Assembly: GCF_037975245.1 (NCBI RefSeq) | Contig: NC_092571.1 | Span: 26,736,564 to 26,800,563 of the forward strand | DNA length: 64,000 nt | Direction: 5' to 3' | From: Apostichopus japonicus | Lineage: Eukaryota; Echinodermata; Holothuroidea; Aspidochirotida; Stichopodidae | Shown here: positions 1 to 10,604 of the stretch, piece after piece | How positions within the stretch are numbered: the stretch's first letter is position 1 | How the letters are laid out: the number at the start of each line of letters is the position of its first letter | Notes under the pieces: model-generated | Seen by the model: only the letters and a program-made list of their open reading frames with translations | What the model was told of the DNA's origin: nothing | The model's database searches: none | Position numbers and translations under genes: made by a program

Positions 1-1529
1 CCTTACTTTCCCTATCAAGTATCATATTCATCAGGCCTACTGTACAGTATAGGCCTAATTAGGGAGGCAACATGTTGAACCTGGCTCATTTTAGTGTAGG
101 ATTCTGTGGATGGGGCCTACACCTATTTGTGTGGTCATAGTAAAGGCGAAATGTTTGCCGTTGCTTCTGTTTGCAGGCAGTGAACCAATGTGCTAGCTTG
201 CCTTACTCTAGGCGTCTATCCAACCGAGGGCCTAGGCCTTATGTAACTAGCCTAGGCCTTATGTAACTTGCAAGTTAGTGTGGGAAGTAGATTTGCGAAA
301 TCTGAGAAAACCACGAACTAGGTCCATCAATAGAAGAACCAAAATTAAAACAAAGCTCAGATGGATATGAAACAAGATAAATGATCGCTCATGATCATTT
401 GGCATAACAACAATGCAAAGAGAAAGTTTTTCGTACCTAAACATCGTTTCCGATTTTGACCGACAAATACTATTGATAGCACAGGTCTGTGTTTCAACTT
501 CGGGTTCGAGAGGGTGTATTTGCGTTTCTGTGATACTTGCATGAAATGATTATAAAAAGGCAGATTTCGCTGTCTGTAGCAAGTATCCATAGAATGCATC
601 ACAAGGTTGTAATAACAACGAGCCCAGTTTAGTCTACAAAGATTCATGTTCTTTCACAGTTTATCAGTCATTATTAATTTCGCTATGTCACCCAACCTTA
701 CTCGTATTTCGTAATATTCTAAGCACGTTGAACCATGAGTTTTTCACCAAAGATCTACAAGGTAGCATAAGCGTATTAAAAGCCCCATTGACTCAGACAC
801 TAAATCACAAAATAAATGTGGTTCGAAGTCCGGATAGAAGTTCTCACAAGCAAGCTAAACGCTACCCATGACTGGATAGCTGATAAGTTGGCCATCAATG
901 GCACCCATCAATTGTCCAAAACAGGACCGTGCAGATGTTTCGCTATGAGAGCCTGAAATTTTCGTTACTTTTAAACAAACCTTTTTACTCAGTATAGTAA
1001 AACGATTTTCGAAAGCTGCTCCTGGGAGGCCTCAGCTAAACTGATCTAAACTTGCCTCAATTGACCAAATTTGTGCACCACATGTACTTCCATTCGTGTT
1101 CTTCAACATGCCATCCACAACAACCAGATCCTGGTGATGCCAAACACAAAAAAAAAGATGTTCTCCTGCTGCTTTTTGGTACTAGAACGAATTCATATAG
1201 ACTCTACTAGGAATATATAAGCCACCATATGCACGAGTCATGTTAGAATAAGAATAAGAATAATAACATTGAGGCACAGTCCCCTACACGGCCCACCCAC
1301 TCAGCTCATTTGCCCCCCCCCCCAGTAGGTCCCATTTTAGCATGTAAAACAAATAATGATAACACAACCTAACAATTAATTTACACCTAACTCGCTCATA
1401 TGGCTTCCTGCAGCATAATATAGGCGACAGCTACCAGAATGCCCTATCGTGCTTTTATATATTCAATTACCTGTGCAAAATAAAAAAATTAAGTAAAGTA
1501 AGGTAAAGTCCTATTTTTCCCTTAGAAAG
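1..1529. other. No gene recognised
   Basis: No splice-bounded coding exon, RNA gene or clear element was found here. Only short open frames on the minus strand occur near 259-647, and they show no recognisable domain. Small low-complexity pieces include an AAGAAT run near 1245 and a C run near 1312. Confidence 0.5.
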
Positions 1530-1760
1530 TAATTTTACCGATTTTTTTTTTTAATTTCTTAGTGTAAAAGTCTAGAACATGAGATCTAACAAATAAGAGT
1601 TTTTAGATGCAATTTACAAGGCATGGGAAGTTCCATTTCCGGTAATCTGGAAGTTATTTTTTGCAAACATTTGATTGCTGCGCTACGCGCTAACCAATGG
1701 TGGCGTTCCGCTTAGACAATTCATGATGGTCCCTTTTGGGAATGCCCCACCGAATATTTT
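1530..1760 (+). mobile_element. Interspersed repeat fragment (family also at about 36640-36900)
   Basis: This segment aligns by eye with about 36640-36900. Both contain a 'TTTAGATGCAA' stretch, a 'TTCCGG' block and a 'CGCTACGCG' block, followed by a short palindromic core reading CCAA-x-GATGGTGGCG-like and a 'CCGCTTAGA' tail. The same core recurs at 9258-9300, 9730-9765, 35895-35940 and 37100-37140, so it marks an abundant transposon family. No open frame is present and the class cannot be named from this piece alone. Confidence 0.6.
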
Positions 1761-2297
1761 TTTTTTTATTAAAGCATGCATGCCCAGGTATATACGCACA
1801 TCAAAGCACAATGTAACATTTTGACGATACATAACACGTCTCTCGATGTTCCTCAACTGCCACCCTATACTACTTAATTTCTGCCCAGGTTACGGCCCTG
1901 AAGTATCTTTAGATAAAGTGAATGTGCCCAGTCTTATTTAATTTAAACCTAATCACTTGTCGGATGTGACTTATGTTCATATATATTTATGACTGACATA
2001 TCCATTCCGGGACCAAAGAGAAGCAAACTTGAAGATTTGTAGATGTGAGTCCGCCCCTTGGACCCTCCAGGTGCCCTAAGGCGGGCCCCTGGACCCCATC
2101 CGATAAAGGCTTTGCGCCAACTTGGGACTCGCGGATTCATCCGGTTTTATTCATGTCCAGTCATTTATGCCCAACCCCCCTCCCCCTCCCGTCCACACTT
2201 TTTCGATTCGGATTGACGCCCTTGCTTGTACAATATAGAGCAAAGATCGAAGAAACGGTGTTTTGAAATAGATTGCCAGGACCATTTAATCAAACGT
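1761..2297. other. No gene recognised
   Basis: A T run (about 1758) and a C-rich stretch near 2175-2190 are the only marked features. Open frames on both strands show no domain. Confidence 0.4.
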
Positions 2298-2298
2298 G

Positions 2299-2299
<1 letters not shown>

Positions 2300-2361
<62 letters not shown>
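2300..2361. repeat. (TA)n microsatellite
   Basis: This is an almost uninterrupted TA dinucleotide run of about 60 bp. Short open frames reading Tyr-Ile across it are artefacts of the repeat. Confidence 0.95.
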
Positions 2362-2363
<2 letters not shown>

Positions 2364-2445
2364 ATACTAGATGAGACTAGTGGAACACTAGTAGTTGTAA
2401 CTCGGAGTTTCACGCGTTATAGCGATCGTCAGAAAACTGGTAGCT

Positions 2446-3905
2446 TCAAGATACGATACGATACACCTCCTGTTTGCTTCCACCCGAAGGTGCTTAGGCA
2501 AACTAAGGAAATCCTTAGTCGGTAATTATTGAGGTTCCAAGTTTTTTGTGCGTGGAAGGACACCGGCGAATTTCGCCTTCTCTTTTCGAATAGTGTCCTG
2601 AAGTAACGAGGCAGGGGTGTGTAGTCCTGCTCCCGGGACCGCAATTTAACGTCCCCTCCGAAGGACGTGAGTACCGCTTCCACGTGTAGCAACTTTCCTA
2701 CCACGAGAAAGGAGCGGGGTGAAAATTGGTGTCAGTGTCGACACCGAGGTTTGAACCAGGGACCTCAGGTACTGCAGACGTGCCCTCTCCCGTTCTGCCA
2801 CCTCATCGCTCTAGTTTCAAGTTTCAAGATACGATACGATACACCTCGTGTTCTGCTTCCACCCGAAGGTGCTTCAGCAAACTAAGGAAATCCTTAGTCG
2901 GTAATTATTGAGGCTCCATGTTTTTTGTGCGTGGAAGGACACCGGCGAATTTCGCCTTCTCTTTTCGAATAGTGCCCTGAAGTAACGAGGCAGGGGTGTG
3001 TAATCCTGCTCCCGGGACCGCAATTTAACGTCCCCTCCGAAGGACGTGAGTACCGCTTCCACGTGTAGCCACTTTCCTACCACGAGAACGGAGCGGGGTG
3101 AAAATTGGTGTCAGTGTCGACACCGAGGTTTGAACCAGGGACCTCAGGTACTGCAGACGTGCACTCTCCCGTTCTGCCACCTCATCGCTCTATTTCAAGT
3201 TTCAAGATATGATATGATACACCTCGTATTACGCTTCCACCCGAAGGTGCTTCAAGCAGACTAAGGAAATCCTTAGTCGGAAATTATTGAGGTTCCAAGT
3301 GTTTGTGCGTGGAAGGACACAGGCGAAACTAGCCTTCTCTTTTCGAATAGTGCCCTGAAGTAACGATGCAGGGGTGTGTAGTCCTGCTCCCGGGACCGCA
3401 ATTTAACGTCCACTCCGAAGGACGTGAGTACCGCTTTCCACGTGTAGCCACTTTCCTACCACGAGAAAGGAGCGGGGTGAAAATTGGTGTCAGTGTCGAC
3501 ACCGAGGTTTGAACCAGGGACCTCAGGTACTGCAGACGTGTACTCTCCCGTTCTGCCACCTCACCGCTCTAAAAGTTCAAGATATGATATACCTCGTATT
3601 ATGCTTCCACCCGAAGGTGCTTCAGCAGACTAAGGAAATCCTTAGTCGGAAATTATTGAGGCTCCAAGTTTTTGTGCGTGGAAGGACACCGGCGAATTTC
3701 GCCTTCTCTTTTCGAATAGTGCCCTGAAGTAACGATGCAGGGGTGTGTAGTCCTGCTCCCGGGACCGCAATTTAACGTCCCCTCCGAAGGACGTGAGTAC
3801 CGCTTTCCACGTGTAGCCACTTTCCTACCACGAGAAAGGAGCGGGGTGAAAATTGGTGTCAGTGTCGACACCGAGGTTTGAACCAGGGACCTCAGGTACT
3901 GCAGA
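2446..3905 (-). repeat. Tandem array of four tRNA-like SINE units, period about 378 bp
   Basis: Four direct copies begin near 2446, 2825, 3203 and 3579, each opening with 'CAAGATA(C/T)GATA' and closing with a cysteine/leucine-codon-rich GTTCTGCCACCTCA block. Copies are very similar, with small indels. Read on the minus strand, each unit has a plausible RNA polymerase III A box (TGGCAGAACGG) and, about 45 bases later, a B box (GGTTCAAACC), so the unit looks like a tRNA-derived SINE head plus body. The last copy is cut at about 3903, exactly where the 165-bp palindrome begins. Tandem rather than dispersed arrangement is unusual for a SINE. No protein is expected: the similar short open frames repeated in each unit are by-products. 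Confidence 0.8.
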
Positions 3906-4240
3906 GAATACACCAACAGCCGAACACCGAAGAAAGTCTTACAAACCCACCAACAGAACGGACGCAAAAGAGAATACACCGGCAGAACAATACACCAACA
4001 ACCGCATAATCCCCGGTAATCCCGACAAGGACCCTATATATTCATGGAGCATAACTTGAAACTTTGTTTTTTTTTACAAAGTTTCAAGTTATGCTCCATG
4101 AATATATAGGGTCCTTGTCGGGATTACCGGGGATTATGCGGTTGTTGGTGTATTGTTCTGCCGGTGTATTCTCTTTTGCGTCCGTTCTGTTGGTGGGTTT
4201 GTAAGACTTTCTTCGGTGTTCGGCTGTTGGTGTATTCTCT
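3903..4240. repeat. Perfect 165-bp inverted repeat with 8-nt T loop
   Basis: Bases 3903-4067 are the reverse complement of 4076-4240. Coordinates of matching bases sum to 8143 at both ends and at the centre, so there is no indel, and I saw no mismatch. The loop 4068-4075 is eight T. The right arm is the 3' end (coding end plus untranslated tail) of the Penelope-like fragment on the minus strand, and the left arm is an inverted copy of it. Such a sequence would form a strong hairpin as single-stranded DNA or RNA. Confidence 0.95.
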
Positions 4241-4620
4241 TTTGCGTCCGTTCTGTTGTTGGGGTTTTTTGCCTTCCTTCGGTGCTCGCTCCTTAGTTGT
4301 GTGTGGTTCTCTTGACGGTGTTTGGTGGTTGGACTGGAGTTGTTTATGTAGAACTTGTTTTCGTGGCGACACTTCGATATGAGCTCTGGGAGTTTGTTCA
4401 GGAGGGTCCGTTTGTCTGCGTTGATAATGATGAGTTTTTCAGTGAGACAGGGGTTGCACCGCTTCGACTCGTTGCTGTAGGCTTTGGCTCTGCTGGCGAT
4501 CGACCAATTGATAGTGAATGGCTGGTTGTTCAGTTTCAGCTGCCAGATGTGCTTCGAGAGTTCCGTTGCGTTTTGGTGTTTTTCGTGGTTGAGCGCCATC
4601 TTCTTCTTCTTCTTCTTCTA
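4084..4620 (-). mobile_element. Penelope-like element, 3' fragment with part of GIY-YIG endonuclease
   Basis: An open frame on the minus strand (4599 to 4084, 171 codons) has the C-terminal part of the GIY-YIG nuclease found after the reverse transcriptase in Penelope-like elements. Visible family features are a Thr-Glu-Leu-Ser-Lys helix, an Ile-x-Trp strand, a CNxCLTEK-type motif (here Cys-Asn-Pro-Cys-Leu-Thr-Glu-Lys, carrying the Glu expected at the catalytic site), then 'LLNK' and 'SKCRHENKFY'. The catalytic GIY...YIG strands and the whole reverse transcriptase are missing, so the copy is 5'-truncated at about 4600-4620, next to a TTC repeat. After the domain, a 26-residue-scale repeat (EHRRK...NRTDAKENTP) occurs twice. 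The stop codon lies inside the palindrome. Assignment to Penelope-like elements rests on recalled motif similarity. Confidence 0.75.
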
Positions 4621-6662
4621 TACATAAGTTGCATTTATCGTTGCGGGGTTGTACGGACTATAGCTTTTTGTGATAATTCTCCACTATGTTGTAGTCTTTT
4701 TGTCATTCTTCAATTCCCATATGTGTTCCCTTCCCCACCCCCCCCCCACCCCCCTTACCATCTTACAACCCTCTGCAGAAATTCTGAACTTCCAATTCAA
4801 AAAAGGTTAGCAAAAGGTTAATTTGTGTCTAATTTAAAATCGGCCACATGTGTCAACAATACATTTGGGGAGAAATAAATTGCTCATAGCGCCTTCGTTA
4901 TTTGATACCTTGCCTCTTCCAGCTTTTGATCGTTATCCTAAATGGATCAATTGTTTGCTATTAGTTACAGGATAAATTCAGAAGAAAAGTAAAAACATGG
5001 AAAATATAATCACAGATAATCGGCTAATCGTATAAGTCACTGAATAAACCTCAAGTACATTTTCCAAAGGCGGTAGAAATTTAGTGTGGATCATCCTCGA
5101 CTTCACTGAGAAGCATTTAAAGATGTCCGGCTTTCTCAATGCGTTCAGTCTATACTTTGCACATTTATTTGAACATCTTAGGGGATCATAATTTTCGCAG
5201 GAATTCCTTCTCCCTCTTGTTGATATTAAGTGCAGACGGGGAGGGGGGGGGGGGCCTAAAATGGTGGCTACGATTGTACATTTAAAGTAAAGGTTGAATT
5301 TCTTGAGTATATGTCACGAAAAGTGTTCAAGAGTGGGGATGAGAAAATTATGTAATCATCTGCGTCTTAGAGTGTGGATTAACTATGTGTTTCACAGTTA
5401 AACGCATTCAAGATTTTGAATAGATAGGTGGTGGGTTGGGGGGGGGGGGGTGGCTACGAGTTGTATAAAATCAGGATTGACAGGCAATTGCCAGTTGTTT
5501 CTATACTAATAGCAGGACAAAATGAGTATAATATTAAGATAATTCGGGGTTTTGTTTGAACAATTATTGGGAAAGTTTACCCATCGGGGACACTTGCAAA
5601 GAGTAATGGACATCACGTGAATTCCGAGGAAAATTTAATTCGGCGGGGATATATCGTGAAATGTAGGGACTGTTTAATGAATCAGAGGACGGCCTGTGAC
5701 ATCATATCTTGTTGTCTAATTCATATAAGCAATTGTAGAGGGTCAAGAACTTTTCAAGAACTTTTGAAAATCCTTTAGCAAAAGGCTGTTTAAATTGTAA
5801 ACTCCTTTATCAAACTTAATGACTAAGCATTAGTACAGGGATTAGCACATTTCTGGATCAAATACAAACAGACATGTTTTTTCAGCTTTATTTAACCGAT
5901 ATTCTAAGACCAAAAATGTACAGCCTACGTCTTAAAGCAAGATTAACCGATATTTGATGATCGTTAATTTAAAGAAAGTCACGGCTAACGAATAACCTAA
6001 TGAGTATGGTAGGCCGACGGTTAGGTATAACGATACTAGCTTTCGCTTTAATTAATCGCGCGTAAAAAATCGCTTTTAATTGCAAACTAGACAAAAAATG
6101 ATATACTTGTTCATGTCCTTGAAGAACGCAATCACCCCTCCCCCATCAAAGAAAAACAAACAATTAACAACAATAAATACTGAACGTTTGACTGCTCATA
6201 ACCTACGCACATCCGTGTGCCGTAAGTAAACCGAGCTTTATATGTGACTTTAAAAATACTTTACCGTGTAAGCAATGTATTAATATTGTTAATATTGTTT
6301 GGTTTTGTACGTCTCCAAAATTTTGGCAGCCATGGGTGACTACTTTTCTTTTAAATTGATACGTATTCAGTAATTTTGGTACGATCGAAACTTCGAAAAA
6401 GCAACTTCACTGAAGTACTTCTTAAGGAAAACGCCGGCAGCATTGACCGTATATATATAGTATTTAACAAAATCGTCATCAAGACTAAAAGTTAGTCAGA
6501 ATAGGCCCCAAATTACAGCACGTTACAATTGTTAGAAGTTTAAAAAAAAAGTATTTTCCTGGAGGTCTTTACTCTCCAAATTGTTCTCAGACATTAGATT
6601 CACATTTTACGTCCATTATTAAGAATTGTTAATTGTCAACAACTCTGTAACTGGACGACATA
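4621..6662. other. No gene recognised
   Basis: About 2 kb with no exon that I can support. It contains homopolymer runs: C near 4737-4753 and G near 5237-5254 and 5439-5450. Confidence 0.45.
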
Positions 6663-6744
6663 CAGTAATCTTGGAGCGACTCGAGCTCGGGACCTTATGA
6701 TTGAAAGGCACCGGCGTTAACCACTGAGCTATTACTCCATGTCA
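6663..6744 (-). mobile_element. tRNA-like SINE head fragment
   Basis: On the minus strand this reads GGAGTAATAGCTCAGTGG..., with a tRNA-type A box (TAGCTCAGTGG) and, about 40 bases on, a B-box-like GAGCTCGAGTC. The outer seven bases (GGAGTAA / GCTCC) pair only partly, so it is not a good functional tRNA and is best read as an old tRNA-derived SINE or tRNA pseudogene. Confidence 0.5.
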
Positions 6745-7376
6745 AACTCCACGTAAAATGACAAACCGCTTGGAAGGATCTGTCCCTCCAAGTATTTCCA
6801 AGCGTGGTGAAAATTGTCACAATTAGGGGAATGAAAAGGTTTTGAAAGCGGTCATGGATAGCTGAATAGCTTCCTTGTTCAGTTCAACATTTGACTCTAT
6901 ATAGATCTGTATGTTACATCTGCGAACACTACTGTTATAGGATACGTTTATACGTCGCGAGGGTTACACGATATGCTAGAAGACTTACAATACAACAGTT
7001 GAGTCACTCGTTTTCGCTTTAGTCGAGTTCAGTCAACCGTTTATACGCTCCGTGCCAAGCAAAAATAAATATTGAAGTAACCATTGGCTTGCTGTCAGTG
7101 GCAGTCATTCTTCGACGAGAAGAGGGTTCGGTTGTTTTGTGTGTAATTCGCCATACATCGTGAAACCATCGACTATATATATCACTACCGTGGCCAGGTT
7201 AAAACTACAATGGAGGGGAATGCATCTCGAGACCGTTATGGCTGTTTGCATGCTACACCATCAATAAATGTCATATTTCAAAGTGAGCTCATTTTGTCTT
7301 TTCTTTTTCATCTTTTAAATATTCGACTGTTTCCTAGTACCTTTTCACAGTGTTGATTCAAATCCATCAATCGCAT
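6745..7376. other. No gene recognised
   Basis: Nothing with domain, splice or repeat support was seen in this interval. Confidence 0.4.
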
Positions 7377-7385
7377 TTAAGATTT

Positions 7386-7671
7386 GGCCGTGGCTATTCT
7401 TACGACGAGTCGTAACAATTATTTATAAACTAGTCTTACGATAAAGGCAAATTCAAGCGCAGCAAAGTAAATAAAGCAACTGCGCATGTAGTAGGGGTAA
7501 CCCTAACCCTAAACATAACCCTAAACCTCAATCCTAACCCTTACCCTAACCCTAACCGGAAATTATTGTTTCTCCTCGTCGTAAGAATAGTACTCCTGGT
7601 CATGAAAATAGCAACTGCGCATGCGTAGTCGGGAATTATTCTTACGACTAGTCGTAACAATAGCCACTTTG
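7386..7671. mobile_element. Small inverted-repeat element (MITE-like) enclosing telomere-like repeats
   Basis: The ends read GTGGCTATTCTTACGAC (7390 on) and, on the opposite strand from 7667, GTGGCTATTGTTACGAC, giving an inverted terminal repeat. Each end is itself nearly palindromic (TTACGAC-x-AGTCGTAA). Nine bases, TTAAGATTT, occur just outside both ends (7377-7385 and 7672-7680) and may be a target duplication; that length is typical of Mutator-like elements, but the class is only a guess. No coding capacity is present. A further half copy of the terminal motif lies at 7582-7595. Confidence 0.6.
7497..7557. repeat. Interstitial telomere-like (CCCTAA)n tract
   Basis: About ten units of CCCTAA and close variants (CCTAAA, CCTCAATC, CCTTAC) lie in about 60 bp. 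The tract sits inside the small inverted-repeat element and is flanked by unique-looking DNA on both sides, so it is internal rather than a chromosome end. Confidence 0.85.
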
Positions 7672-7734
7672 TTAAGATTTCCTTCAGGTTAAATAGACAC
7701 GTAGTATCGCCATAATGTGCTATAAGCACACACT

Positions 7735-8470
7735 ATAATGATATATGCATGGGGACGTATATAGTATAGCATCACCGGTACAGTATAGTATAATAACAGA
7801 AATGCAGCATAAATGATAAGTACGTATCATAATAGGGATGATGGTATAATAATGATAGCCATATGACATAGCGATATATATGGTTATATTAGTTATTATA
7901 ATTATAAGAATGTCTATATTATAATCATAGGGATAATGTATCAGCACAAGAATGTATGATTATCACAGGATGGATTATCACGACAAGATTTACAGTTTTA
8001 ACTATAAGGTATAGTATTGTTAACAAATGGATGTATAGTATCATAATAGCGATGTGGTAGCGATACATCACCACCGTTAGAAGTATTTATGGATGTAGTA
8101 TCTTCATAGGGATGTAGTATCATCACAGACATATTATCACGAAAGAGATACATCATTAAAATGATATAAGGTAAAGTAATGCCACCATAGGAATTAAGGT
8201 ACCACCATGAAGGTATACTGGTCTGACTCTGTAGTATCACCATCGTCAGCAGTTATCATCATTATAGGAATATGGGAATAGGTCTATGTATAAACAAGTA
8301 TAATCATAGTGATGAAATGTCACCATGTGAACGCAACGATACCACCATAGAGGTACAGTATCATTGCATGGGGACGATGAACTAGGACCTATAAGATGTG
8401 CTGTATCATCATGGAGATGTATAGTACAGTGACAGGGCATAAAAGATTCAAGTATACCATCAGAGGGACG
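7735..8470. repeat. Degenerate minisatellite-like region
   Basis: Words such as GTAGTATCAT, ATAGGGATG and ATCACCA recur at irregular spacing of roughly 20-35 bp over 700 bp, for example near 7800-7850, 8035-8130 and 8220-8260. The copies are too diverged to give a clean consensus by eye. Confidence 0.55.
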
Positions 8471-8502
8471 ACGTACCGTATAGCATGGGCAGAAGTTTGT
8501 GA

Positions 8503-8509
8503 GTATATG

Positions 8510-8542
<33 letters not shown>

Positions 8543-8568
8543 TATATTATATATATATTATATTATAT
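8503..8568. repeat. TA-rich microsatellite
   Basis: TA dinucleotide runs broken by GTA, ACATA and TTATAT variants. Confidence 0.9.
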
Positions 8569-9197
8569 ACATTAATTAATTACTTAATTACAAACCCGAT
8601 AAAGTAAACTAAAAGAGTAACAGAACTGAGAATAGTGCAATAAATATTATAGACTTAACTATTTCATACACGGACAGTATATAACCTTGTAGGTTTAGTT
8701 ATAGTGTCCCTCACACAGATTTAACAGCAAGGATGCATGTGTGTTACTCACAAACGTCAGAGAAGACGTTCTCATCATACATGTCCAAGCGAACTACTCG
8801 TCAAAGCTTAACTATATATTGATAGTGCTAGAAATAATGAATCTGAAACACAGGAAGGTGAACGATTATGTACAGATATTGTCATTCTATAGTTGCATTT
8901 TCAGCTGCTAACGGTTATTTTTGGAATGCGTTTGGAATGTGTTTTATTTCTTTGTTATAAAACAAAATGCAAATCAAGCAAGAAAACGGATATGCTCTAT
9001 CTAGTTTAGAGTGACCTTAAATCCATGCAGTTTAGCTCTCAAATTGTAAAGTGAATGTGAAAGAAAGAGCTCTTGTTTCAAGTACAGTGCATAGGCATAT
9101 ACAGGCCGTCCCAATATGAGGGGAGTGGGGAGGGAAGGGAAGGCAGAAAGGTTTTGGCAAATCTTTGAACTGATTGTTTCTTAAGGAATCGGGAACA
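8569..9197. other. No gene recognised
   Basis: Nothing supported was found between the TA tract and the hAT-like element. Confidence 0.4.
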
Positions 9198-9205
9198 ATT
9201 CGGGC

Positions 9206-10413
9206 CATGGGCGGCGATCCGTACTTCCGAGTGGGGGGGATATGACCTTGTTGACTATCTAAGCGTAGCGCCACCATGAGTTGGCGCGAAGCGTACAAGA
9301 AAATTTTGGGATTTACAAACCCTCTAGATGGCCGGAAACGGCACTTGCCGAGGTTTCCAAGCGGCATATACCCAACTTTAAAATAGGGATTTCATGTCCG
9401 AAATATCTCATAATCAGGATCCAAAATACTTTTTTTTTAAATTTCGGGTGTTATTTTGGGAAAATTGCCCCTGTCAATCTTGTTTCAGGCGCTACGTTAG
9501 AATGTTCGAGAGCTCTTTATATTATTCGATGAAGAAAATGGCCTCATGCAGGCTATTATAGGCCTATACATAATTACACATAGTTACATTCCTAGGTACC
9601 GATTGCTAGGGCATCCAGGTGAAACGTACGTGTATTAACAGGGGCGTCGGAAGCTATTTTGGATTGGTACGGAAGATCAGAGTGTGGCCATCTACCATAA
9701 TTATCGGGGGGGGGGACGTTTGGAAGGTCAAACTACGCTACGCGCCACCATTGGTTGGCGCGTAGCGTAATGGAGAAAATTTTGAAAAAATGCCTCCCAG
9801 ATTGCAGGAAATGGCACTTCCGGAGCTTTTCTTCTGTGCATTCTCCCTTGTCTGTTTTTGCACCCGATTAATCTTCTGAAACACATTTTGAAGTATGTTT
9901 TCATTTTGGTTCTTTATTTTTTGCCTTTTTTTCTTCTTAGTGCTACTTTTTTCTCCTTTTTTTTTTTGCGCCGTGAATATTGGTCCGGCGAACCGCTCCG
10001 ACGCCCCTAATTAAGCATTACCCTGGTAACATGAGATTCTCAGCTGTTCGAGGGTACATGTACGTGTGTAGGCCTACTATAGGGCCTATATGAATACTAT
10101 GAGGGTGCATATATGTACTATATCAATACCGTGGGCGCAATAATACATTTTGTTGTTATAGGGCCAATGAAGCCTACAGTCAACTATTCTTGCTTTATAA
10201 AGACGGTTTATTTGAAAAGATCGCACTGCGTTTATGGTATAGGCGAGAAATGAAGCTAAAAAGAGCCGTACATTCACGATGATGCATAAATGAAGGCATG
10301 AAAATATTCTTATTCCTGGCATTTGGTGGGGGGGATATGGTGTATTACATCCCCTCCACCCATTTTCATGGGGGGATATATCCCCCCCATCCCCCCCAGG
10401 ATCGCCGCCCATG
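9206..10413. mobile_element. hAT-like non-autonomous DNA transposon, 1208 bp, with nested insertion
   Basis: Perfect 15-bp terminal inverted repeats, CATGGGCGGCGATCC at 9206-9220 and its reverse complement at 10399-10413, are flanked by an exact 8-bp target duplication ATTCGGGC (9198-9205 and 10414-10421). An 8-bp duplication is the hallmark of the hAT superfamily. G runs lie just inside both ends. No transposase frame is visible. The element landed in another repeat rich in 'GCCCGAATTTT' words (10414-10600), and a second element (9639-10009) is inserted inside it. Confidence 0.85.
9639..10009. mobile_element. Nested small DNA transposon with CAGGGGCGTCGG ends
   Basis: The left end CAGGGGCGTCGGA (9639) and the right end TCCGACGCCCCTA (to 10009) form an inverted repeat. 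ATTAA flanks both sides (9634-9638, 10010-10014) as a possible 5-bp duplication. The right two thirds closely match 63196-63412, including 'TTGGCGCGTAGCGTAATGG' and the T-rich end before GCGCCGTGAATATTGG. No coding frame was seen. Confidence 0.65.
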
Positions 10414-10604
10414 ATTCGGGCACGAATCGAAGAAAATTCGGACAAGCGACCGTATCTTCAAATCTTTGCAATATCTGTCTAATATCTCTGTAGAAGCTGC
10501 CCGAATTTTGCAACAACTGTTGCCCGAATTTTGAGTCCCCTGAATTTTCATTGGGTGGGGGGGGGGGGAGTCTGCCCACCCCGTCTTGTACGGCTATGGT
10601 ATTC
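10414..10604. mobile_element. Interspersed repeat fragment that hosts the hAT-like insertion
   Basis: Repeated 'GCCCGAATTTT' words and a terminus reading, on the minus strand, CCATAGCCGTACAAGACGGGG resemble the ends at 35349, 40941 and 44788. It looks like an end of another G-rich-ended transposon family. Confidence 0.5.

Noticed and set aside
2446-3905. CRISPR-like array
   Set aside because: Units are 378 bp without short repeat plus unique spacer structure, and the DNA is eukaryotic.
4297-4821. 174-codon plus-strand open frame
   Set aside because: Antisense of the Penelope-like fragment, whose minus frame has recognisable nuclease motifs.
7497-7557. Chromosome end (telomere)
   Set aside because: Tract is short, degenerate and flanked by ordinary sequence on both sides inside a small element.
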